A program made the translations under genes and the position numbers. Source: JADJPL01 sp040382095 (GTDB lineage Bacteria > Bacteroidota > Bacteroidia > Chitinophagales > Saprospiraceae). From it: a DNA stretch of 31,314 nt. Each line of letters starts with the position of its first letter. The first letter of the stretch is position 1. The stretch lies in the NCBI GenBank assembly GCA_040382095.1, contig JBEIGB010000040.1, positions 1 through 31,314 of the forward strand, in the 5' to 3' direction. Shown here piece by piece: positions 1 to 7,240 of this stretch. The notes beneath the pieces are model-generated. The model made no database searches. It was not told the DNA's origin and saw only the letters and a program-made list of their open reading frames with translations.

Positions 1-45
1 CCAAACTCTATTTGGCTTCAGTCTCGCCCAACTAATCTATTGCTC

Positions 46-96
46 AAACGCGGATTTTGTGGATTTTGCGACGCAAAATCAACAAAATCAGCGTTT
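46..96. repeat. Imperfect inverted repeat downstream of fbaA
   Basis: The arms pair around base 71, with two symmetrical G/A mismatches (52/90 and 61/81). The apex is GATTTTGC-GAC-GCAAAATC with the flanking A/G. The layout (palindrome, A-rich stretch, ATTCT, GC-rich hairpin) resembles the palindromes near 20059-20121 and 20134-20299, so I place it in the same dispersed family. It lies beyond the fbaA terminator. Confidence 0.75.
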
Positions 97-99
97 TAG

Positions 100-137
100 A
101 AAAAAATTATTCTGCCGCCGAAGGCGGCAGAATAATT
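100..137 (-). terminator. Rho-independent terminator of fbaA
   Basis: A perfect 15-bp stem (arms 105-119 and 123-137) with a three-base loop. On the minus strand it is followed at once by a run of T (complement of 100-104). It starts 10 bases after the fbaA stop codon, so it is well placed to end the trxB-fbaA transcript. Its GCCGCC/GGCGGC core also appears in the palindromic element near 20151-20170. Confidence 0.85.
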
Positions 138-147
138 CTCCCAGGCA

Positions 148-1230
148 TCATTTGTTCCGCTGGATGCAGTCCAAATCTTCAAACGCCTGCTTCAGGCGGG
201 CTACGAAAGTTTTTTCCCCTTCCCTCAGCCATTGGCGGGGATCGTAGTATTTTTTGTTGGGCTTGTCTTCACCTTCGGGGTTACCGATCTGGCCCTGCAG
301 ATAGCCCTTATTTTTTTCATAATACGCGCGCACGCCATCCCAGAAAGCCCATTGCATATCGGTATCAATATTCATTTTGACCGCGCCGTATTCAATAGCC
401 TGCCGGATTTCTTCGCGGGAAGAGCCGGAGCCGCCGTGGAAAACGAAATTTACGGGTGTTGGGCCGGTACCATATTTCTTTTGGATGTAATCCTGTGAAT
501 TTTTGAGGATTACCGGCTCCAGTTTGACATTACCTGGCTTATAAACCCCATGGACATTGCCAAAAGCTGCTGCGATTGTAAATCTTCGGCTGATTTTGCG
601 CAATGTTTCATAGGCGTATGCGACTTCCTCCGGCTGGGTATAGAGGCGGGCGTTGTCCACGTGGGTATTGTCCACGCCGTCTTCTTCCCCGCCAGTGACG
701 CCCAGCTCGATTTCGAGGGTCATACCCATGCGATCCATGCGTTCCAGGTAGCGGGCACAGATTTCGATATTTTCATGCAGGGGTTCTTCGGAAAGGTCGA
801 GCATGTGGGAGCTGAACAGGGGTGCGCCATGGAATTTGTAGTGTTCCTCTCCGGCATCGAGGAGCCCGTCCACCCAGGGCAACAGATTTTTGGCACAGTG
901 ATCGGTATGCAGGATGACGGAGACTCCGTATGCCTCGGCGAGGAGATGGACATGGCGTGCCCCGGAAATTCCCCCGATAACCGAGGCCTGTTGCTGTTGG
1001 TTAGGAAGGGCTTTTCCGGCATAAAAAGCCGCGCCGCCATTTGAAAATTGTATAATGACCGGAGAATTGACCTCCCTGGCGGTCTCCAGTACAGCATTGA
1101 CTGAGTTGGTGCCGATAACATTGACCGCCGGAATGGCAAAATTATGGGCATTGGCATAGTTCAGCAGTTCCGTGACTTCTTCTCCGTGGAGAACGCCCGG
1201 CCTGAACCGTGTTGCAGTTGTGGTTGACAT
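148..1230 (-). CDS. fbaA: Class II fructose-bisphosphate aldolase
   Basis: Zinc-dependent aldolase that reversibly cleaves fructose-1,6-bisphosphate to dihydroxyacetone phosphate and glyceraldehyde-3-phosphate; cytosolic, glycolysis and gluconeogenesis. The 360-residue length matches the E. coli FbaA type. Visible motifs: TDHC at 109-112 (catalytic Asp110, zinc His111), LEIELGVTGGEED around 172-184 (Glu175), NVHG with zinc His227, FHGGSGS with zinc His265, and the NIDTD phosphate-binding segment at 287-291. The reading frame stays open upstream, but those residues do not look like aldolase, so I start at the ATG before STTTATRF. trxB lies 46 bp upstream on the same strand with no clear promoter between, so co-transcription is likely. 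A strong hairpin terminator follows. The assignment is secure; only the start is a choice. Confidence 0.96.
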   Translation of the reverse strand: MSTTTATRFRPGVLHGEEVTELLNYANAHNFAIPAVNVIGTNSVNAVLETAREVNSPVIIQFSNGGAAFYAGKALPNQQQQASVIGGISGARHVHLLAEAYGVSVILHTDHCAKNLLPWVDGLLDAGEEHYKFHGAPLFSSHMLDLSEEPLHENIEICARYLERMDRMGMTLEIELGVTGGEEDGVDNTHVDNARLYTQPEEVAYAYETLRKISRRFTIAAAFGNVHGVYKPGNVKLEPVILKNSQDYIQKKYGTGPTPVNFVFHGGSGSSREEIRQAIEYGAVKMNIDTDMQWAFWDGVRAYYEKNKGYLQGQIGNPEGEDKPNKKYYDPRQWLREGEKTFVARLKQAFEDLDCIQRNK

Positions 1231-1276
1231 ATTTAAGGTTTTAAGTAATAATCGCATTGGACTCAAAAGACAGGGA

Positions 1277-2218
1277 TCAGACCACCCCTTTCTCCGCCAG
1301 GTAACGTTCAGCGTCGAGTGCTGCCATACAACCTGTGCCGGCTGCGGTGACGGCTTGACGGTACACTTTATCCTGGGCGTCGCCTCCGGCAAAGACCCCC
1401 TCCACATTCGTACGGCTGGTACCTGCCTGCGTAATGAGGTATCCGGTTTCGTCCATATCCAACCAGCCTTTGAAGATATCCGTATTGGGCTGGTGCCCGA
1501 TGGCTACGAAGAAAGCTTTTATCGGGAGGATGGAGCTTTCGCCCGTCTTGTTGTTGAGTATGCGGACCCCTTCGACCTCCTCTTCCCCAAGGATTTCCTG
1601 GGCTTCGGTATTCCAGTGCACGATGATGTTCGCGGTTTTTAAAACCCGTTCCTGCATAATTTTTGAGGCGCGGAGCTGGTCCCGGCGTACGAGCAGATGG
1701 ACTTTGGGGCAGAGCTTGGAAAGATAAGAAGCTTCCTCGGCCGCAGTATCGCCACCGCCTACCACGGCGACTTCGAGACCCCGGAAGAAGAATCCATCAC
1801 AAACTGCACAGGCGGAGACGCCCTTGTTCATAAGGCGCTGTTCCGATTCCAGCCCGAGCCACTTCGCGCTGGCCCCTGTGGCGATGATGACACTATCCGC
1901 TTCGACCGTCTGGCCGGATTCGGTAGTCACCTTATGTGGGGGATGGGAAAAATCGACCTGCACGACCTTATCGTAGCGGATATCTGTACCAAAACGTGCT
2001 GCCTGACGGCGAAAATCCTCCATCATTTTTGGTCCCATGATCCCATCAGGATATCCCGGATAATTTTCTACATCGGTTGTAATCATTAGCTGCCCCCCTG
2101 GCTCGCTTCCGGTAAACATGAGCGGCTTAAGGTTGGCGCGTGCCGCATAAATCGCTGCTGTGTATCCGGCAGGCCCTGCCCCGATAATTACGCAATGTTG
2201 CTTTTCTGTTGTGGACAT
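1277..2218 (-). CDS. trxB: Thioredoxin-disulfide reductase
   Basis: Flavoprotein that transfers electrons from NADPH to thioredoxin in the cytosol. The 313-residue length is typical of the low-molecular-weight bacterial enzyme. Seen in order: FAD-binding GAGPAG at 13-18, GGQL at 41-44, the redox-active CAVCDG at 137-142 (Cys137/Cys140), NADP-binding GGGDTA at 154-159, a VRR segment suiting the NADPH phosphate, and C-terminal GGDAQD followed by a conserved RQAVTAAGTGCMAA segment. The frame can be extended two codons to a TTG; the ATG at 2218 is preferred. A good Bacteroidota -7 box lies about 100 bases upstream, giving a leader of roughly 90 bases. fbaA follows after 46 bp, suggesting a two-gene operon. 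Confidence 0.96.
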   Translation of the reverse strand: MSTTEKQHCVIIGAGPAGYTAAIYAARANLKPLMFTGSEPGGQLMITTDVENYPGYPDGIMGPKMMEDFRRQAARFGTDIRYDKVVQVDFSHPPHKVTTESGQTVEADSVIIATGASAKWLGLESEQRLMNKGVSACAVCDGFFFRGLEVAVVGGGDTAAEEASYLSKLCPKVHLLVRRDQLRASKIMQERVLKTANIIVHWNTEAQEILGEEEVEGVRILNNKTGESSILPIKAFFVAIGHQPNTDIFKGWLDMDETGYLITQAGTSRTNVEGVFAGGDAQDKVYRQAVTAAGTGCMAALDAERYLAEKGVV

Positions 2219-2315
2219 TTTCAAAGTAGGCTTAAATCGTGAAAAAATCGGGCAACGACCGGAAGTATCGCCTGCCCTTTTTGACCTTTCGTTGAAGGAA
2301 CAAATAAATGCCGCG

Positions 2316-2323
2316 CAAAGTTA
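2316..2323 (-). promoter_or_regulatory. Putative -7 box of trxB (TAACTTTG)
   Basis: TAACTTTG on the minus strand matches the TAnnTTTG consensus of the primary sigma factor in Bacteroidota. I see no clear -33 TTTG partner. The implied start site is about 90 bases before the trxB ATG. Confidence 0.45.
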
Positions 2324-2468
2324 AACATCCCTTTTTTTTTATGGTAATAAATCGCTCGACCTGTATCCGTGTGGTACCGGCCCGATTTTTTACACCATCC
2401 CAGGGCATGCAATTGCATTTCGGGGCAGGCGGTGGTTAATGGGCGGTGCAATACGATTAAAATCGGCT

Positions 2469-2476
2469 TATATTTG
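2469..2476 (+). promoter_or_regulatory. Putative -7 box of the subtilase gene (TATATTTG)
   Basis: TATATTTG matches TAnnTTTG exactly and sits 15 bases before the ATG at 2492, so the leader would be only about 10 bases. No convincing -33 element is visible. Confidence 0.5.
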
Positions 2477-2491
2477 TAAAAAAACGGGGAT

Positions 2492-4015
2492 ATGGTTATC
2501 TACCTGATCAGTTTTGCCCTGGCCTTTTATGCCCTGGCGTTTTGGTTTTTCAGTAAAAAGTCGGATAGCCGCCTGCCATGGCCCCTGATGCTTGTCGCGG
2601 CACTGGCAGTCTATTTTTTGGGTCTTGGCATGGTTGACGCACCTGCAGTTTACCGCCTGCAGGCCCTTGCCCGGGATTTTCTTTTCCTTGGTGCCTCGGG
2701 TGCTTTCTTCGGATACCTCGCCGGCAGGCGGCGCTGGTTTTTTGCCGGACTGGGGGTAGCTACCCTTGCATTGATCTTTTTCATGCGCGGGGTACAATAT
2801 CCTACTTTTCCATATAAGGCACCCATTCCCCTCGACGAAACAGGGGAGTTTTTGGTAGAATTAAAAGGTGGTGCGGGGGCGGCATCGCTTGAAGCACTGC
2901 AAAATCGCTATGACCTGCGTATAGCACGTGCCTTTTTTCCTGCAGATACCTCGATCACTGATCTGGATAACTATTATGTAGTTGATGTACCAGGCAGGGG
3001 AGCCGCAAAAATGGCAAAGATTGCGCATCTTCTGCGCAGCAACGAAGCGGTGGTCTGGGTAGAAGGGAACGAGCAGGTACAGGCCGAGCCATTGCCTGCA
3101 CAAAATGTGCCTGCTGCCGGGGACAATAGTGCGCGTTATGGGCTGAACGATCCTGGGGTGAGTAATCTATGGGCATTCCGGGAAATGTCTATGGAGAAAT
3201 TATTCGGGCTGCTGGAACAGGAAAAGGTGAAGCCTGTAAAGAAAGCCCTGGTGGCGATACTGGATACCGGGGTAGATGCCGGGCATGAAGATCTGCGCAG
3301 TAACTATGTGTCCCTCAAGCCAGCTTTTGACAACGATCCGAAGGGGCACGGCACCCACTGCGCCGGGATTGCTGCGGCAGTTTCCAATAACAGCGTTGGG
3401 ATTGCTTCCTTTTCGCGGGATAATGCGTTTTATAATGTTACTTCGGTAAAGGTATTGGGGGCCGGGGGGATCGGCACGCAGAAGACGATTATTGAAGGGA
3501 TGTTATTTGCGGCAGATGGGGGCGCAGCCGTATTGTCCATGTCCCTGGGCGGGCCAAGCAATCAATCTGCCCAGCGGGCATATCAGAAAGCAGTGGCATA
3601 CGCAGCTACGAAAGGGGCCGTCGTCGTTGCGGCAGCAGGAAATTCCAACCGCAACGCAAAAGATTTCAGCCCTGCCAATACTCCGGGGCTGATTTGCGTC
3701 AGCGCGGTGGATGACCAGCTAAACCGTGCGCTGTTTTCTAATTTCGTGAAAGAGATTCCCATGGCGGTTGCGGCAGCAGGTGTGGATATTTACTCTACGG
3801 TGCCGGGCAATCAGTATGCTGCATATAGCGGTACTTCAATGGCTGCCCCCCAGGTTGCAGGGCTGCTCGGCTTGATGAAAAGCCTGCGGCCCGGCCTGAC
3901 GGCGAAGGAGGCGTTCGATCTGCTGCACAGCAGTGGCAAGGAAACGAAAGACACACCGATGACCGGGAAATTTGTACAACCGTACCGTGCGATCAGCCGC
4001 CTGCTCGGCAAGTGA
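2492..4015 (+). CDS. Membrane-anchored subtilisin-like serine protease (peptidase S8)
   Basis: 507 residues. The first 100 hold three or four hydrophobic segments (about 1-20, 30-48, 62-78, 83-98), so the protein is likely multi-pass at its N terminus. Residues about 115-195 (beginning EFLVELKGG) resemble an I9-type inhibitor prodomain. The S8 catalytic domain follows: DTG with Asp258, HGTHCAG with His286, oxyanion Asn384 in AAGN, and GTSMAAP with Ser449. All catalytic residues are present, so an active protease is expected. The usual S8 design is a cleavable signal peptide plus prodomain; a polytopic membrane anchor is less common. The short distance from a -7 box supports the ATG at 2492. 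It ends 6 bp from the convergent ffh stop. Substrate is unknown. Confidence 0.9.
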   Translation: MVIYLISFALAFYALAFWFFSKKSDSRLPWPLMLVAALAVYFLGLGMVDAPAVYRLQALARDFLFLGASGAFFGYLAGRRRWFFAGLGVATLALIFFMRGVQYPTFPYKAPIPLDETGEFLVELKGGAGAASLEALQNRYDLRIARAFFPADTSITDLDNYYVVDVPGRGAAKMAKIAHLLRSNEAVVWVEGNEQVQAEPLPAQNVPAAGDNSARYGLNDPGVSNLWAFREMSMEKLFGLLEQEKVKPVKKALVAILDTGVDAGHEDLRSNYVSLKPAFDNDPKGHGTHCAGIAAAVSNNSVGIASFSRDNAFYNVTSVKVLGAGGIGTQKTIIEGMLFAADGGAAVLSMSLGGPSNQSAQRAYQKAVAYAATKGAVVVAAAGNSNRNAKDFSPANTPGLICVSAVDDQLNRALFSNFVKEIPMAVAAAGVDIYSTVPGNQYAAYSGTSMAAPQVAGLLGLMKSLRPGLTAKEAFDLLHSSGKETKDTPMTGKFVQPYRAISRLLGK

Positions 4016-4021
4016 GGGATT

Positions 4022-5377
4022 TTAGCGTTTTTTCTTTTTGCTGTTGTGTGCTGCGGCGGCGAAGCCCGGACCCCCCCCCATATTTGGCATTTTGCTGACT
4101 TTGTGCATCATTTTCCGCATTTCTTCGAACTGTTTGATGAACAAGTTGATTTCCGTCATGTCCCTTCCACTCCCTTTTGCGATCCGCTGTTTGCGGCTGA
4201 TGTTGATGAGGTCGGGATTCTCCCGTTCTTTGGGGGTCATGGAAAAGATGATGGATTCTACCCGGGTAAAGGCATTGTTGTCTATTTCGAGATCCTTCGT
4301 CATTTTTGACATTCCGGGCATCATGTTCAACAGCGTGCGCAGGTCACCCATCTTTCGGATTTGAGCGATCTGGCTGAGGAAATCGTTATAATCGAACTGG
4401 TTTTTCCGTATCTTTTTTTCCAGCCGTTGCGCTTCTTTCTCGTCAAATTGTTCCTGTGCGCGTTCGACGAGGGAGACGATATCGCCCATCCCGAGGATCC
4501 GCTGGGCCATACGGTCGGGGTAGAACATATCGAGATCTTCCATCTTTTCGCCGTCGCTGACGAATTTGATGGGTTTGCCGACTGTATATTTGATTGAAAG
4601 GGCGGCACCACCGCGGGTATCGCCGTCGAGTTTTGTCAGTACGACGCCATCGAAATTGATGGCGGCATTGAACGCCTCGGCGGTTTTGACAGCGTCCTGG
4701 CCAGTCATAGAGTCAACAACGAAGAGGGTCTCCTGGGGAAGGATGGTATTTTTGACCGCTGTGATTTCCCGCATCATATCCTCGTCAATAGCCAGGCGCC
4801 CGGCGGTATCCACGATCACTACATCCAGTTGATGATCTATGGCATACTGGATTGCTTTGAGGGCAATTTGTACGGGGTTTTTGTTTTCTGTCTCTTTATA
4901 GACGGGCACGCCGATTTGGTCGCCCAGCACACTGAGCTGCTCAATGGCAGCCGGGCGATAGACATCGCAGGCGACGAGGAGCGGCTTTTTATTTCTCTTC
5001 TGCTTGAGCCAGTTGGCCAGTTTGCCGGAGAAAGTGGTTTTTCCGGAACCCTGAAGACCGGAAATAAGGATTACAGTAGGTTTGCCACCGAGGTTGATCC
5101 CTGCCGCCTGTCCTCCCATGAGGTCTGTCAGCTCGTCCTGGACGATTTTAATCATCAACTGGCCAGGCGAAACGGATTTCAGGACGTTTTCCCTGCCCAG
5201 GGCTTTTTCCTTGACCTTGTCGGTAAATTCCTTTGCAATCTTGTAATTGACATCGGCATCCACCAGGGCACGGCGGATCTCTTTAACAGACTGGGCGATA
5301 TTGATCTCGGTGAGCCTGTTTTCCCCTTTTAACAGTTTGAACGCACTATCGAGACGGTCGCTGAGCGTATTGAACAT
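4022..5377 (-). CDS. ffh: Signal recognition particle protein Ffh (SRP54 GTPase)
   Basis: GTPase that, with the SRP RNA, delivers ribosomes making membrane proteins to the receptor FtsY. 451 residues, the usual length. The helical N domain occupies about 1-95. The G domain carries GLQGSGKTT at 107-115, DVYRPAA at 138-144, DTAGR at 190-194 and TKLDGD at 248-253. The M domain, about 300-440, has the RNA-binding SRKQRIAKGSG at 394-404 and Met-rich stretches (MRKMMHKVSKM, NMMPGMSKM) for signal-peptide binding. The tail ends in SKKKKR. A canonical -7 box lies 42 bases upstream. It is convergent with the S8 protease gene and appears to be a single-gene unit. Confidence 0.97.
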   Translation of the reverse strand: MFNTLSDRLDSAFKLLKGENRLTEINIAQSVKEIRRALVDADVNYKIAKEFTDKVKEKALGRENVLKSVSPGQLMIKIVQDELTDLMGGQAAGINLGGKPTVILISGLQGSGKTTFSGKLANWLKQKRNKKPLLVACDVYRPAAIEQLSVLGDQIGVPVYKETENKNPVQIALKAIQYAIDHQLDVVIVDTAGRLAIDEDMMREITAVKNTILPQETLFVVDSMTGQDAVKTAEAFNAAINFDGVVLTKLDGDTRGGAALSIKYTVGKPIKFVSDGEKMEDLDMFYPDRMAQRILGMGDIVSLVERAQEQFDEKEAQRLEKKIRKNQFDYNDFLSQIAQIRKMGDLRTLLNMMPGMSKMTKDLEIDNNAFTRVESIIFSMTPKERENPDLINISRKQRIAKGSGRDMTEINLFIKQFEEMRKMMHKVSKMPNMGGGPGFAAAAHNSKKKKR

Positions 5378-5419
5378 GAACAGAACGTTGTGTTATTGAA
5401 ATGCTTTTACAGGCGGGGG

Positions 5420-5427
5420 CAAATTTA
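5420..5427 (-). promoter_or_regulatory. Putative -7 box of ffh (TAAATTTG)
   Basis: TAAATTTG on the minus strand is an exact TAnnTTTG match, 42 bases before the ffh ATG, implying a leader of about 35 bases. No clear -33 TTTG. Confidence 0.5.
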
Positions 5428-5625
5428 CGTATTTAATGGGATTGTTGGCGTAATTTCTTTTTTTACCTTTAAAGCGGTTAACGATTATTTAATGGTGGTA
5501 TTACGGTTTTTGTCTGGTGTTTTCATTATATTGGCGAAAATTATCCAGGCTACCCTTTTCTCCCGTGGACGTATCATTTCCCAACATCCGGGATGTCCGA
5601 ATATTTATCACCAAAATCCGGTAGT

Positions 5626-6483
5626 ATGTCTTTCAACCAAAAAATTTTGTTCATCCTTCTGGCCTGGGCCATATATTCGGTCATTCTGGTCAGATCCTGC
5701 TCGGACGATATTTGTACGGCCTGTGCAGCGACCATTTCAGGAGGGGACACAGCGCAGGGGGCGGTCACCGCTGATTCTGCCAGCGCTGCGGATGCCAGCC
5801 CCTACGCACTCGGCTTCAAGTGGTCAGAAATACAGCCAGACCGGGGACCCGGCTTCGACTCCCTGATGGCGGCGGTGCGCGCAGGACGGGACAGCAACAA
5901 CGTCCTGGAAATAACAGGCAGGTATTTCGACGAGGAGGCTAAACCGGCAGACCATGAGACGATGGGGCTTGCACGTGCCGGAAAGGTCAGAGACCTTTAT
6001 TTCAAGGATTTTCCTGAGGAACGCGTAGGCCTTCGAAGCAGAACGATGGACGAATCCGAAGGGGTTCGCGAAGGGTATTTCGAGGCAGTGGCTTTTGAAT
6101 GGGTAGCTCCCGCAGCTAAAGTCGAAGAACTGGAAGAATTAGGGGATCGGATTATCATCCGTTTCCCGGCAAATTCCACAGAGAAGGAGTATGACCCCAA
6201 AGTGGACGATTACCTCAGGAAACTGGCACAACGGGTAATCCGCAGCGGCGAAAGCGTGCAGATTACCGGCCATACCGACAACAACGGCAGAGAAAGCGAC
6301 AATATGATCCTGGGGCAGAAGAGGGCGGATCAAATCCGCTCAATACTCATGAAGAGCGGCGTGCCGGAAGACCAGGTCTCCACCAGTTCCCAGGGTGAAG
6401 TACAACCCGTTGCACCGAATCGCACGGCTGCGGGAAGACACCAAAACCGGCGTGCCGAAGTCCGCCTGATGAAAAAACAGTAA
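5626..6483 (+). CDS. OmpA-family protein with two OmpA-like domains, the first degenerate
   Basis: 285 residues from the ATG at 5626; an ATG 33 bases earlier would add 11 residues before the hydrophobic segment, which is less natural for a membrane anchor or signal. An N-terminal hydrophobic segment (QKILFILLAWAIYSVILV) is followed by a Cys-containing stretch (SCSDDICTAC). The C-terminal part, about 180-285, is a clear OmpA-like peptidoglycan-binding domain: ITGHTDNNG, a GQKRADQIR helix, and NRTAAGRHQNRRAEVRL. An earlier segment (LEITGRYFDEEA then LARAGKVRDLYF) has the same layout without the HTD signature and looks like a decayed second copy. It probably tethers the envelope to peptidoglycan. 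The HhH gene follows after 28 bp and tamB after that, suggesting an envelope operon. Confidence 0.88.
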   Translation: MSFNQKILFILLAWAIYSVILVRSCSDDICTACAATISGGDTAQGAVTADSASAADASPYALGFKWSEIQPDRGPGFDSLMAAVRAGRDSNNVLEITGRYFDEEAKPADHETMGLARAGKVRDLYFKDFPEERVGLRSRTMDESEGVREGYFEAVAFEWVAPAAKVEELEELGDRIIIRFPANSTEKEYDPKVDDYLRKLAQRVIRSGESVQITGHTDNNGRESDNMILGQKRADQIRSILMKSGVPEDQVSTSSQGEVQPVAPNRTAAGRHQNRRAEVRLMKKQ

Positions 6484-6511
6484 ACTTAATTCAACCTAAA
6501 AACACTACGTT

Positions 6512-7159
6512 ATGTTAACTGGAATTATCTTTCTGCATATCCATACTTCCTGTTTGCATCTGTTACTCCTCGCTTGTTTGGTGCCTTTGCTCCTGGGGCT
6601 ACTGCTTTTTTGGGTCCTGCGGCAAAGATTACAGCAAAAAGTCCGTTCCCTGGAGGCAGAAAATACTAAGCATCACGAAAATTGGACGCGTGCAGAAACA
6701 GAACTGGCCGGGCTAAAATACAAACTGGAAGTATCCGTTAAAGAATTGGAGCAGGCAAAGGCTGCGCTTCGTACCAGTGAATCTGATTTGATGATTCTCC
6801 GGGGTCGCCTGGAACAAGCGCAGAAGCGTAGCGGGCCGGAAGGCGGCCCGGTCAGCAATGCCGATCCTGAAATCACGCCGGTTAGCCATGAAACTGCCCG
6901 CCCCGACGACCTGAAAATCATTGAGGGTATCGGCCCAAAGGTCGAGCAACTCCTCAAAGAAGCCGGGATCGCCAACTGGGCCGAGCTTGCCGCGCAGGAT
7001 ACAAAGTCCCTGCAAGGCTTACTGGAGGCGGCAGGCCCTGCATTCCGCATGATGGACCCCGCCACCTGGCCTGAACAGGCACTCCTCGCAGCCGAAGGGC
7101 GTTGGGAGGCGTTCAGGGCTTTACAGGATGCCCTCAAAGGGGGCAGAAAGGAAGATTAG
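6512..7159 (+). CDS. Membrane-anchored coiled-coil protein with C-terminal helix-hairpin-helix domain
   Basis: 215 residues. One membrane segment (about 16-36, Leu-rich) is followed by a heptad-like, Glu/Lys/Leu-rich coiled coil (about 38-105), a Pro/Gly-containing linker, and from about 132 a domain opening DDLKIIEGIGPKVEQLL, a helix-hairpin-helix signature. The end (DPATWPEQALLAAEGRW then LQDALKGGR) matches a C-terminal module I recall from Bacteroidota proteins encoded beside OmpA-like genes. HhH domains often bind DNA without sequence preference, but this version may serve protein contacts in the envelope; its role is not established. It lies 28 bp after the OmpA-like gene and 81 bp before tamB, on the same strand. 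Confidence 0.8.
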   Translation: MLTGIIFLHIHTSCLHLLLLACLVPLLLGLLLFWVLRQRLQQKVRSLEAENTKHHENWTRAETELAGLKYKLEVSVKELEQAKAALRTSESDLMILRGRLEQAQKRSGPEGGPVSNADPEITPVSHETARPDDLKIIEGIGPKVEQLLKEAGIANWAELAAQDTKSLQGLLEAAGPAFRMMDPATWPEQALLAAEGRWEAFRALQDALKGGRKED

Positions 7160-7240
7160 CGATTTGCACCCCATAATGCCCGGCGCTCGCGACGCGTCTG
7201 TTTTTTGTCCGCCTTTTGGTGCGGAGGGAAATTTTTATCT

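Noticed and set aside
2221..2451. 76-codon minus-strand frame upstream of trxB
   Set aside because: Spans the probable trxB promoter and leader; low-complexity translation with no family features.
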